A stretch of DNA of 64,000 nt from Leptospira montravelensis (GTDB lineage Bacteria > Spirochaetota > Leptospiria > Leptospirales > Leptospiraceae). The notes under the pieces were generated by a model. It saw only the letters and a program-made list of their open reading frames with translations, did no database searches and was not told where the DNA came from. The position numbers and the translations under genes were made by a program. The stretch covers positions 231,972 to 295,971 of the forward strand of contig NZ_RQFO01000009.1 of the NCBI RefSeq assembly GCF_004770045.1, given 5' to 3'. Shown piece by piece: positions 36,681 through 44,701 of the stretch. Every line of letters starts with the position of its first letter. Position 1 is the stretch's first letter.

Positions 36681-37157
36681 CTATTTATTGAAGTTGAGAT
36701 TGTTACAACGTTCACAAATTTCTTCTGGAATCACTCCTAGTTTCATTAGCAAACCAAATGCAAAACAACCTGCACACCAACCCAAAAAAGATTCTAAGGA
36801 TGCAAAAAAGACTAATGTGGCAAGTGTGATCTGGTAAACAAGAGTATGTCCTAACACAAAGAATACAATGGCACTAACACTAAATAAGAATCCAATCAAT
36901 TGCGCAAATCGTTTGGGAGGTCCTGCAGCGCTAACAAAAGATATTCCGAGCCAAGGTACGAGGTATCGCGATGTAAAAAATGCGAAAGGTTCAAACTTAG
37001 GTCCGTAACTGAGCCTTAACGCAAATCCAAACACAAGGAATCCTAATACATAAGCATTAGGAAATAAAATGGCAAGAACGCCAAAAAATACCACGGAAGA
37101 GGCGACGATCCTCGTGACATTTTCATTGACCACATCTGGATAATAACCTATTTTCAT
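36681..37157 (-). CDS. DUF4395 membrane protein
   Basis: 158 residues from ATG 37157, chosen because GGAGG lies 5 nt upstream; an in-frame ATG at 37169 lies upstream of that RBS. Four hydrophobic segments and conserved Cys pairs WCAGC and CERC near the C-terminus fit DUF4395, a family often found beside rhodanese or thioredoxin-like genes. It may serve in thiol or sulfur handling at the inner membrane (inference from context). Starts 123 nt away from the divergent rhodanese gene. Confidence 0.75.
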   Translation of the reverse strand: MKIGYYPDVVNENVTRIVASSVVFFGVLAILFPNAYVLGFLVFGFALRLSYGPKFEPFAFFTSRYLVPWLGISFVSAAGPPKRFAQLIGFLFSVSAIVFFVLGHTLVYQITLATLVFFASLESFLGWCAGCFAFGLLMKLGVIPEEICERCNNLNFNK

Positions 37158-37280
37158 AATGGCCTCCATTTACTTCCAAAGTACGAATAGAATCGTAATT
37201 AGCAAGGAAAATTCGCTTTCTTGGATGAAATGTTTATTTTATTGACGGAAATTCGTCTTAAAAGAGAAGGTTTGTAAAAA

Positions 37281-38213
37281 ATGAGAGGATTCTCTATGAA
37301 AATCTGGCGCGGTTATGGGATTTATCTATTTGTTATTTCTCTTTTATGGGCGTATTGGCTCCAACTGAGCGCAGGTCCACAAGGTTCCACCCCCAGCAAA
37401 GGGGAATCCCCTTGGTTTTTATCGGCAGAATTGGCTCTCCAAACTCCTAAATATACGATCCTTGATACGAGATCTTACCTTCATCGCATCAAAAACAAAG
37501 TTCCTAGTTCTAAGGTCATATCTTGGGAAGACCTATCTCGAAGTGATCAACCACACAAGGGAGAACTTTTGGAATTAAAGTTAGTACGTAAAAAAATTAA
37601 TGATTTAGGCATTCAGGAAAGCGATTACATATTAGTGTTAGGTGATGGAATCGCAGGTTGGGGAGAAGAAGGTCGTATTGTTTGGAGTTTACGTGAAGCT
37701 GGGTTTAATCAATCCTTTTGGGTTGAAGGGGGATACCCTGCTTATGAAAAAGAAATTCAGAGAATATCAGACAGTAAAAAAAATAAGGAATCCGAGTTAT
37801 ATAAATTTCAAAATAAAAATATTCAATCCTCTGCAGTTTTAAAGGAAGATATTTTGCAAGGATTACAAACGAAAAAGTACCAAATCCTTGATACTAGGGA
37901 ACCTAGAGAATTTTCTGGAGCAACTCCATATGGAGAAACCAGGGGAGGGCATATCCCGGGCGCTAAATCCTTTTTTTATCAAGAGTTGTTTGATAATAAA
38001 GGAAATATAAAATCTAAATCTGAAGTTGATCGTTATTTGAAACAAATTGGCATTCAAAAAGATAAACCAATCGTTGCTTACTGTACTGGAGGTGTTCGCT
38101 CTGCTTTTGTTGTAGGAATTCTTCGTACTTATGGATATAATGCTTATAATTATGCGGGTTCTATGTGGGAATGGTCCTACGATCCGAAACTTCCATTGGA
38201 AACTAATCATTGA
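37281..38213 (+). CDS. Membrane-anchored tandem rhodanese (sulfurtransferase)
   Basis: 310 residues. One N-terminal helix (YGIYLFVISLLWAYWLQLSAG, about 12-32) anchors two rhodanese domains outside the cytoplasm. The first (about 45-165; YTILDTRSYLHRIKNKVPSS, LVLGDGIAGWGEEGRIVWSLREAGF, WVEGGYPAYEKE) lacks a catalytic Cys. The second (about 188-300; YQILDTREPREFSG, GGHIPGAKSFF) has the active loop C268-TGGVRS. It transfers sulfane sulfur to an unknown acceptor. ATG 37281 was kept; ATG 37296 has a closer AGAGGA ribosome site. The stop overlaps the cytochrome TTG start. Confidence 0.87.
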   Translation: MRGFSMKIWRGYGIYLFVISLLWAYWLQLSAGPQGSTPSKGESPWFLSAELALQTPKYTILDTRSYLHRIKNKVPSSKVISWEDLSRSDQPHKGELLELKLVRKKINDLGIQESDYILVLGDGIAGWGEEGRIVWSLREAGFNQSFWVEGGYPAYEKEIQRISDSKKNKESELYKFQNKNIQSSAVLKEDILQGLQTKKYQILDTREPREFSGATPYGETRGGHIPGAKSFFYQELFDNKGNIKSKSEVDRYLKQIGIQKDKPIVAYCTGGVRSAFVVGILRTYGYNAYNYAGSMWEWSYDPKLPLETNH

Positions 38214-39526
38214 AACGCACTATTTTCATTTTTTTGTTTCTGTTCATAGGATTGGGGACCAGTATATATCTTTATTTAAACCAAAGAATTGTTCCCATTG
38301 AACAGGTGTTCCCTAGTAAAATTTGGGCAAAACCTATTGAAAATCTCCCCAATCTAAAAGGTGTTGGGGCACCAACTGCAAAAAACTGCGGTGGTTGTCA
38401 TACTGAAATTTATGAAGAATGGAAACGGTCGACACATGCAAATGCGCTATCCGACATTCAGTTTCAATCAGAATTGGCAAAACCAAGTTCACCTAAATGG
38501 ATTTGTTTGAATTGTCATATCCCCGTTCAAAACCAAAGGGAAACGATCATCACCGGCTTACAAAATGGAGATTATCTTCGTCCGGTGGAAATTCCTAATC
38601 CAAATTTTAATATTGAAATGCAAGCGGAGGGAGTCACATGTGCTACCTGTCACGTACGTGTAGATTCCAATTTTAAGGAAAGTTTTGTGATAGGGGGAAC
38701 GGGTGGAACGACTCCTCCTCATCCGGTAAAAATTGATAGAAAACAGTTGTTAAATCGTTGTTACGATTGTCATAACGAAACCTATTCCTTAAATGAATCG
38801 CTAATTTGTTCTTTTCAAACAGGCACTGAGTTAATTGCTACAAAATCAAATGAATCCTGTTCTTCCTGCCACCAACCAGAAGTTCGTCGGTCATTCGTAA
38901 AACCTTCTCTAAATAAACCTATAAGGACCTCCCATAAACATGGATTCATTGGAGGTGGTGTTCCCAAAACCTTTGATTTGTATCAAGACCAAATAAGATT
39001 GGGTTACAAACCGGGCATCGTTCTTTCTGATTTAAAAGTAGAAAACAACAGAATTGAAGTTTTACTTAGAAATTCCAATGCTTCGCATCATGTCACTACA
39101 GGAGATCCGGAAAGGTTTTACCGTTTGATCCTTGTGGGGATCGATCCATTGGGAAAAATTATTTATAAAGAAGAAACCACCATTGGTCAAGAATGGGTTT
39201 GGTCTCCTGCTGCTAAAAAGGTAAGTGATAACCGAATTCCTTATGGTAAAAGTTTTGAATGGAAAATAGAATTACCAAACTTACCAATTGAAACGTTTCA
39301 ATTTCAGGCAGTTCATGTCCGATTGAAAAATAATACTTCTGATTTTATGATACAATCTTCCGGATATGTTCCTTCGAAGTACAAAGCTAATGTAGATAAA
39401 ATAAAAGATTTATACCCTCATAGTTCTTTAGTGATTGAAACAAAGTATCAGTTGAAAACTAAATCTAGGAAAGACACTCCGCTAGAAGAATTATTCAAAA
39501 GGAATGTCAATAGAAAAGGTGAATAA
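38210..39526 (+). CDS. Pentaheme cytochrome c, membrane-anchored
   Basis: 438 residues starting TTG 38210, overlapping the rhodanese stop. One N-terminal anchor helix (IFIFLFLFIGLGTSIYLYL). Five CxxCH sites: C60 (CGGCH), C99 (CLNCH), C144 (CATCH), C184 (CYDCH) and C217 (CSSCH). After the first heme a W-x-x-S-x-H element is seen (EEWKRSTHANAL), as in the minus-strand cytochrome. A heme-free beta-rich C-terminal domain follows (VLLRNSNASHHVTTGDPERFYRLILVGIDPLGK). Likely periplasmic electron carrier working with the adjacent rhodanese. It is followed by a GT2 gene overlapping by 23 nt. Confidence 0.87.
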   Translation: MKRTIFIFLFLFIGLGTSIYLYLNQRIVPIEQVFPSKIWAKPIENLPNLKGVGAPTAKNCGGCHTEIYEEWKRSTHANALSDIQFQSELAKPSSPKWICLNCHIPVQNQRETIITGLQNGDYLRPVEIPNPNFNIEMQAEGVTCATCHVRVDSNFKESFVIGGTGGTTPPHPVKIDRKQLLNRCYDCHNETYSLNESLICSFQTGTELIATKSNESCSSCHQPEVRRSFVKPSLNKPIRTSHKHGFIGGGVPKTFDLYQDQIRLGYKPGIVLSDLKVENNRIEVLLRNSNASHHVTTGDPERFYRLILVGIDPLGKIIYKEETTIGQEWVWSPAAKKVSDNRIPYGKSFEWKIELPNLPIETFQFQAVHVRLKNNTSDFMIQSSGYVPSKYKANVDKIKDLYPHSSLVIETKYQLKTKSRKDTPLEELFKRNVNRKGE

Positions 39527-40238
39527 TGTTTTTTGTATCATACCTGCACGTGATGAAGAAGAAGGCATAGAACGTGCGTTATCTGGAATTCTAGCTGGAT
39601 CAGGTTTGCAAAAACCTAATTTTATCATTGTTAATAATGCCTCAAAAGACCAAACTGCTAACATTGTAAAACGAATGGGACTTTTGTGTCTAAATTGCCC
39701 TGAAATTGGTTACGGAAACGCCTGTTTGTTGGCTTTAGATTGGATCAAAAACTCCGGTTTATCTCCTGATTATATTTTATTCTGTGATGCCGATGGTTCT
39801 GATGATCCATCCGATATCCAGAAATTAATTCATGTCATTCAAGAGAATGATGATGATTTGGTGATTGGTTCAAGAACTTTAGGTGAGGTAGAAAAAGGTG
39901 CTTTGTCTCCGATCCAAATATTTGGGAATGCTTTGACTTGTTTTTTAATTCGTATTTTTTTTCGCCGTAAATTTACCGATATGGGGCCACTCCGAATTAT
40001 ACGTTATTCTTCTATTTTACGGTTGCAGATGGAGGATCCTACTTGGGGTTGGAATATTGAAATGCATGTAAAGGCTTTACAATTTGGACTTGCCATTCGT
40101 GAAATTTCAGTCAATTATCGAAAACGGTTTGCAGGTGTTTCGAAAATATCAGGAACCTTATCCATGTCAATCCGAGTAGGCATAAAAATTTTATACACTT
40201 TTTTTCGGTTAATTCTATTTCGTGTCCATTCGAAGTAA
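39504..40238 (+). CDS. GT2-family glycosyltransferase (polyprenyl-phosphate sugar synthase-like)
   Basis: 244 residues. The N-terminus FCIIPARDEEEGIERALSGIL, the acidic DADGSDDPSD motif (DxD-type metal site) and WGWNIEMHVKALQFGLAIREISVNYRKRFAG show a GT2 family enzyme close to DPM1-like synthases that make polyprenyl-phosphate mannose or glucose. It could supply the sugar donor for the next, polytopic gene. The start ATG 39504 overlaps the cytochrome end by 23 nt. Confidence 0.83.
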   Translation: MSIEKVNNVFCIIPARDEEEGIERALSGILAGSGLQKPNFIIVNNASKDQTANIVKRMGLLCLNCPEIGYGNACLLALDWIKNSGLSPDYILFCDADGSDDPSDIQKLIHVIQENDDDLVIGSRTLGEVEKGALSPIQIFGNALTCFLIRIFFRRKFTDMGPLRIIRYSSILRLQMEDPTWGWNIEMHVKALQFGLAIREISVNYRKRFAGVSKISGTLSMSIRVGIKILYTFFRLILFRVHSK

Positions 40239-41505
40239 TTTAACAAAACTACTCCTGGGCATTTTATACCCATTTGTTTTATTTGTTTCTACTCATTGGG
40301 GTAGTCGAAACGATTTTAGCATCATCCTTGTTGTATCCACTGTTTTGCCATTATATTTTTATTTTTTATCAGCATCCCTTTCGTTGTTTGAAAATCGTTT
40401 TTACTGGTATTTCGGTTACGCTTTTTTTTTACGTGTAGCGGCTCTTGGTTCTCCGGCAGTTTGGAGTGATGACATTTATCGATATTTGTTTGATGCAAAA
40501 ATTTTTTTGGAGGGTTTTTCTCCTTATTTATATACTCCCGCAGAAGTCATCAAGTTCATTCATTGTTCTCCTTTAGAATTGGAGACACTTTTATCAAAAA
40601 TGAATAGTCCAAATTATTATTCCGTTTATCCATTGTTAGTTCAATATTTTTTTTCGTTGGGAACTTTGGTTGGTTCTTATTTAGGAAGTAGTTTTCTAGG
40701 GGTTCAAATTTTAATTTTGTTAGTTGATATGGTGAATTTGATTCTTATTAGAAAATTATATCCATTAGCAAGTTTTAAATCTTATTGGTTGTATTTTGGA
40801 AATCCGATTGTGATTTTAGAAGGAATATCGCAAATGCATCCTGAAGTTTTATTAGTAACAGGGTGCTTATTACTTTTGCTATCTGGTTCAGTAACTCAAA
40901 AGATTTTATCATTCTTTTTTTTAACGCAGTTGAAAATCAATACTTTTCTCTTAATTTTGGGATTTCGATGGAATCGCAGTTATTGGCCTAAATTAGTTAT
41001 CGTATCTTGTCTTTCTCTTTTATTATGGAAAGTAACAGTTTTTTCCGATTTAGGTTCGCAAGGGTCTTCTGGGATTGGGCTTTTTTTTCATTCCTTTCGC
41101 TTTGCAGGAATGGTTGAACCTTTTTTCTATTATATTTTATATTCATTTAATGTAGAATATCTTTCGGGTATTTTTTCTTTCAGTATTCTTAGTTGCATTT
41201 TTATTTTCTGTCTTAAAAAGGATTTCGTTTCACAACTAAACTTTGAAAATCGTTTGCTTTTCATTTATTCTTTATTCCTTTTATTTTCACCAGTCATTCA
41301 TCCTTGGTATTGGATCCCCTGGATTTTTTTAATGGTAGGAAAGGAAAAAATGGAACTGTTCGTAACAAATATTTCTTTTTTAAGTTTTTTATCTTATGGA
41401 TTATATGTTTGGAATGATTTTGTGCACATTCACTGGATGATTTCCATTTTGGTATTAGGTTATTATGGGAAAAAACAAATTAATTATTTTTGCAAAACAA
41501 CCTAA
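40222..41505 (+). CDS. Polytopic glycosyltransferase-like membrane protein (B)
   Basis: 427 residues with many hydrophobic segments, GTG start at 40222 overlapping the GT2 gene. The loop SPAVWSDDIYRYLFDAKIFLEGFSPY has the acidic pair and pattern of GT-C enzymes and is shared with the gene at 35350-36666. Together with the GT2 gene it could transfer a lipid-linked sugar to a secreted acceptor. The C-terminal region continues with hydrophobic helices. No substrate can be named. Confidence 0.7.
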   Translation: MSIRSNLTKLLLGILYPFVLFVSTHWGSRNDFSIILVVSTVLPLYFYFLSASLSLFENRFYWYFGYAFFLRVAALGSPAVWSDDIYRYLFDAKIFLEGFSPYLYTPAEVIKFIHCSPLELETLLSKMNSPNYYSVYPLLVQYFFSLGTLVGSYLGSSFLGVQILILLVDMVNLILIRKLYPLASFKSYWLYFGNPIVILEGISQMHPEVLLVTGCLLLLLSGSVTQKILSFFFLTQLKINTFLLILGFRWNRSYWPKLVIVSCLSLLLWKVTVFSDLGSQGSSGIGLFFHSFRFAGMVEPFFYYILYSFNVEYLSGIFSFSILSCIFIFCLKKDFVSQLNFENRLLFIYSLFLLFSPVIHPWYWIPWIFLMVGKEKMELFVTNISFLSFLSYGLYVWNDFVHIHWMISILVLGYYGKKQINYFCKTT

Positions 41506-42061
41506 GTTAGGAAAGGTTAAAACCCGGTTAGCAACTACGATTGGGGAAGACAAAACTCTAAAGATATACTTTGAATTACTCACTATCACAAAAAAAGTAA
41601 CTTCTGTTATTGATGCAGAGAAGGTTGTATATTGGGATACACTAACGTGTCATTCCCAAAATGAGTTTGAGTTTGGATACGAGAATAAAATACAAGAAAT
41701 AGGGGATCTTGGATTCAAAATGGAAAAGGCATTCCAAAATGAATCTAAGCTCGGTGCCAAAAAAATAGTCATCATAGGTACCGATTGCCCTTACTTAACA
41801 AAAGATATACTAGAAGCTGCTTATTCAGAATTAGATTATTTCGATTTTGTGTTGGGGCCAGCCCTTGATGGTGGTTATTATTTACTTGGAATGAAAGAAT
41901 TTTTTCCGTTTGTTTTTCATTCCATCCCCTGGAGTACAGAGAATGTATTATCTTTGACCATCGAATCAATAAGGAAAAACAAAAGAACAGTTACTCTTTT
42001 AGAAGAATTGTCTGATATAGATGATATAGATGATTTGAAAATATGGAAATCTGATATTTAA
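41465..42061 (+). CDS. DUF2064 / TIGR04282-type glycosyltransferase-like enzyme
   Basis: 198 residues. N-terminus NKLIIFAKQPKLGKVKTRLA and the stretch IVIIGTDCPYLTKDILEAAYSEL and FDFVLGPALDGGYYLLGMKEFFP match DUF2064 (TIGR04282), a nucleotidyl or glycosyltransferase-like fold often annotated in arsenosugar biosynthesis clusters. No arsenic methylase or ArsS-type radical SAM gene is near, so that role is not supported here. It overlaps the GT-C gene by 41 nt and the convergent OmpA-like gene by 4 nt. Confidence 0.78.
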   Translation: MGKNKLIIFAKQPKLGKVKTRLATTIGEDKTLKIYFELLTITKKVTSVIDAEKVVYWDTLTCHSQNEFEFGYENKIQEIGDLGFKMEKAFQNESKLGAKKIVIIGTDCPYLTKDILEAAYSELDYFDFVLGPALDGGYYLLGMKEFFPFVFHSIPWSTENVLSLTIESIRKNKRTVTLLEELSDIDDIDDLKIWKSDI

Positions 42062-42534
42062 GGAATTTGTTGGATTTTAATATCCACTCGCCGATTCAAT
42101 GTTTGGTGTTCTTTTGTTTTGTTGGATAATTTTGAATTTCCGTAAAATAATCTTCTAATTTGATTTGGCTCCACAAAATGAATAAGAAAAAAACGTTCAA
42201 CCTCTAATGATCGTTTTTCACTGACTAATACGTCTTCCTTTGCATTTTTTCCTTCATTGGCATGTGCTTGGATATAAACTTCATAATTTCTGTTTTTGTT
42301 CAGAAAATCCGCAAAACTTTGTAAACGAATCAAATCGGCCTTTTCAATTTTGGAAGACTTTTTAGAGAAATACAAAGTTAGGGATTTGTCATCGAAAGCA
42401 GGTTCAGTTTTTTTATAAGGATTTTCGAAAACCACACCTTCTTGTCCTACAAGTCCTTGTGTGAATAGAAAATATTGAACAGTGTAAGTTAACAAAAGCA
42501 AACGGAGGACTTTGTTCAGATTTAGGTAGAACAT
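42058..42534 (-). CDS. OmpA-family periplasmic protein
   Basis: 158 residues with an N-terminal hydrophobic signal or anchor (VLRLLLLTYTVQYFLFTQGLVGQ) and a C-terminal OmpA-like domain (LTLYFSKKSSKIEKADLIRLQSFADFLNKNRNYEVYIQAHANEGKNAKEDVLVSEKRSLEVERFF), which binds peptidoglycan in the family. The typical NxxLSxxRA signature is changed to VSEKRSLEVERFF. Likely links envelope and cell wall. It ends convergently on the DUF2064 gene. Confidence 0.75.
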   Translation of the reverse strand: MFYLNLNKVLRLLLLTYTVQYFLFTQGLVGQEGVVFENPYKKTEPAFDDKSLTLYFSKKSSKIEKADLIRLQSFADFLNKNRNYEVYIQAHANEGKNAKEDVLVSEKRSLEVERFFLIHFVEPNQIRRLFYGNSKLSNKTKEHQTLNRRVDIKIQQIP

Positions 42535-42636
42535 AGTCTAATCATCGGATGGTTTAAAAAGTTTCCGCATGATAGATTTTAAAAATATGATTGAAATATG
42601 TCCCTTCCAATTATTTTTCAAGAGTAAGGTGTATAA

Positions 42637-43656
42637 ATGAAATTAAAAGATTTGGCTGAACAACTTGGTGCAAGTTTCACCGGCTCTGGTGATTTAGAGA
42701 TCAATGGAATCAAAGATTTGGAGCACCATACTCCTGTAGATCCTAATAGTATATATTATGTTGCTTCCAAAAAATACTTAGCCAAACATAAGAAAGCATC
42801 GGATGTCAAAATAGCGCTTACAATTGATTCGTTGGCGTCTCAGTTTCCCCATGCCATCATTATCCCAGAAGAAGGCTCCAAAGTAAAATTCATTCAAGTA
42901 GTTTCATTATTTGAAAAAAAGCCAAGTTATAATGCTTACGTTTCAGAAAAAGCAAGTATACATCCTACAGCCAAACTTGGGAAAGATGTAACAATTATGG
43001 ATTTTGCTGTGATCCAAGAAAATGTTGTGATTGGTGATCGTGCTGTGATTTTTCCGAACGTGGTATTGGAGTCCAATGTTGAAATTGGTGATGAAACTGT
43101 ACTTAAATCTGGAGTTGTTGTTTATTATAACTGTAAGTTAGGAAAACGAAATTTGATCCACTCAAACACAGTGATTGGTGCCGATGGATTTGGATTTTAT
43201 GATTACTCTGGTGTAAGGTATAAGGTTCCGCAAATTGGAAATGTAATCATTGGTGATGAAGTGGAAATGGGAGCCCATTGTACGGTAGACAGGGCGGCCC
43301 TTGAGTCTACGACCATTGGAAATTTTACTAAATTCGATGATCATGTCCATGTGGGGCACAATTGTCGAGTTGGAAATTATGTTTATATTGCAGGAGCCAC
43401 TGTACTTGCAGGTTCCGTTACCATTGAAGATGGTTGTTTTCTTGCGGGTCAATCAGCTGTGGCAGAACACCTAACAATGAAAAAAGGATCTATTCTAATG
43501 GGGCTTTCTGGATTAACAGAAGATTCCAAGGAGAAAACAGCTTATTTTGGTATTCCAGCAAGACCTGCTTTGGAAATGCATAGAATTCACAGTTCGCTTC
43601 CAATATTACCAGAATTAGCTAAAGAGCATTCAAAACGAAAGAAACAGGAGTCTTAA
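42637..43656 (+). CDS. lpxD: UDP-3-O-(3-hydroxyacyl)glucosamine N-acyltransferase
   Basis: 339 residues. LpxD adds the second acyl chain to UDP-GlcN in lipid A synthesis. An N-terminal uridine-binding domain (about 1-100) is followed by hexapeptide repeats of a left-handed beta helix (IHPTAKLGKDVTIMDFAVIQENVVIGDRAVIFPNVVLESNVEIGDETVLKSGVVV) and the catalytic region FDDHVHVGHNCRVGNYVYIAGATVLAGSV with its His. The C-terminus is a short helix. Matches the usual length. Confidence 0.95.
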   Translation: MKLKDLAEQLGASFTGSGDLEINGIKDLEHHTPVDPNSIYYVASKKYLAKHKKASDVKIALTIDSLASQFPHAIIIPEEGSKVKFIQVVSLFEKKPSYNAYVSEKASIHPTAKLGKDVTIMDFAVIQENVVIGDRAVIFPNVVLESNVEIGDETVLKSGVVVYYNCKLGKRNLIHSNTVIGADGFGFYDYSGVRYKVPQIGNVIIGDEVEMGAHCTVDRAALESTTIGNFTKFDDHVHVGHNCRVGNYVYIAGATVLAGSVTIEDGCFLAGQSAVAEHLTMKKGSILMGLSGLTEDSKEKTAYFGIPARPALEMHRIHSSLPILPELAKEHSKRKKQES

Positions 43657-43658
43657 TT

Positions 43659-44078
43659 TTAAGATTCCAAAATTCTTTTTAAAGAATTTAAGTTTTCCAT
43701 CATTTGAGATTTTAAGTTCATTTTCACAAGGCCTTCACTCAATTTAAAAAGGCCTTTTAATTCCATCCGATCTGTGATAGTTAGGTGGCAGTTCCCATTG
43801 GAATCCTTAAATTCATATCGATCAGTAAATAACATAGAAATGGAATGGCAACTAGCGACAATCAAGTGGTTTTCTTGAATTTCTTCTAATGTATAAAATT
43901 CTGTAAGTTTAAAAATTCCTAAATCAATTTGGATTTTAAATTGATTAGGGTTGTCTGGAACCACTTCCGAAGCGGTGATACTCGAGTTATACAAAGTTTG
44001 ATTTTCCATATTCCGAATATATGCAAATACTTCTGGCACCGGTTTTCGGATTACCGTTTCAATGGTGGTTTGTATCAT
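43659..44078 (-). CDS. SRPBCC-fold protein
   Basis: 139 residues: TTIETVIRKPVPEVFAYIRNMENQTLYNSSITASEVV is the opening of the START/SRPBCC (polyketide cyclase-like) fold, which binds hydrophobic ligands. The specific ligand cannot be told. It lies 0 nt after the ArsC-like gene, so the three small genes 43659-44662 form one operon. Confidence 0.75.
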   Translation of the reverse strand: MIQTTIETVIRKPVPEVFAYIRNMENQTLYNSSITASEVVPDNPNQFKIQIDLGIFKLTEFYTLEEIQENHLIVASCHSISMLFTDRYEFKDSNGNCHLTITDRMELKGLFKLSEGLVKMNLKSQMMENLNSLKRILES

Positions 44079-44426
44079 TTATTTTTTGGATTCTGAAATC
44101 CACTGTTTCCAAATATCAGGAACAAATCCAATGGTCGCACGTTTTCCATCACGGACGATTGGTGTTTTGAATAAGAGGGGGTTTGTGAGAAGAGCTTCCT
44201 CTTTGTCGTATAACATGTACTTTAGATTTTTGTCTTCGTAGACTTTAGATTCTGTATCAATCAAATCATCCAAACTAACACTTCCTAAAATAGACCTAAG
44301 CTCACCTTTGCTCATTTCTTTTTCTTGGAGGTTAATGAATTGAAAAGGTACGCGACGTTCTTGGAAGAACAACTGCGCCTTCTTCGATTCTTTGCATTTT
44401 TTGGTTCCGAAGATTTGGAGGTTCAT
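44079..44426 (-). CDS. ArsC/Spx-family thioredoxin-like protein
   Basis: 115 residues. It begins MNLQIFGTKKCKESKKAQLFFQERRVPFQFINLQEKEMSKGELRSI, matching the ArsC/Spx/YffB family. It keeps the first Cys (C11 in KKCKESK) but not a second Cys of Spx (CxxC). Its C-terminal half has TNPLLFKTPIVRDGKRATIGF, the family Pro region. It may reduce a substrate with glutathione or act as an adaptor. It overlaps the upstream gene by 4 nt. Confidence 0.78.
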   Translation of the reverse strand: MNLQIFGTKKCKESKKAQLFFQERRVPFQFINLQEKEMSKGELRSILGSVSLDDLIDTESKVYEDKNLKYMLYDKEEALLTNPLLFKTPIVRDGKRATIGFVPDIWKQWISESKK

Positions 44427-44662
44427 CCAAAAATAGACTTTTTGAAATCTTCTAAAAGAGATTCTGTTCCAGACAACATCAACTCAACTTGATCCTTGTC
44501 CAAATCATACATCACATGTGCTTGTAGGTATAAAGTGAATTCTTCAGCAGACAATTTCTTTGCATCGAAGTTTTCTTTTAAAAAATTATACCAAGCGGCA
44601 AGGATGACTTTTTGGTGAGCCAATTCTTTAATACCAATGGTAATGATTTTAGAGGATTTCAT
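44423..44662 (-). CDS. Small conserved-looking protein, unknown function
   Basis: 79 residues, soluble, mostly helical (KIITIGIKELAHQKVILAAWYNFLKENFDAKKLSAEEFTLYLQAHVMYDL). No family recognised. The ATGA overlap with the ArsC-like gene and the good codon pattern support a real gene. It is first in a three-gene minus operon. Confidence 0.55.
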   Translation of the reverse strand: MKSSKIITIGIKELAHQKVILAAWYNFLKENFDAKKLSAEEFTLYLQAHVMYDLDKDQVELMLSGTESLLEDFKKSIFG

Positions 44663-44701
44663 GTAATTTTCTAAAAGAATGATACTCTTCCTAAGAGACA
44701 G

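Noticed and set aside
39504..42061. Arsenosugar biosynthesis cluster
   Set aside because: A DUF2064/TIGR04282-type protein is present, but no arsenic methyltransferase or ArsS-like radical SAM gene is near.
43651..43664. Palindrome TCTTAA-TT-TTAAGA at the convergent ends of lpxD and the SRPBCC gene
   Set aside because: It is formed by the two facing stop codons and is too AT-rich and short to be a convincing terminator.
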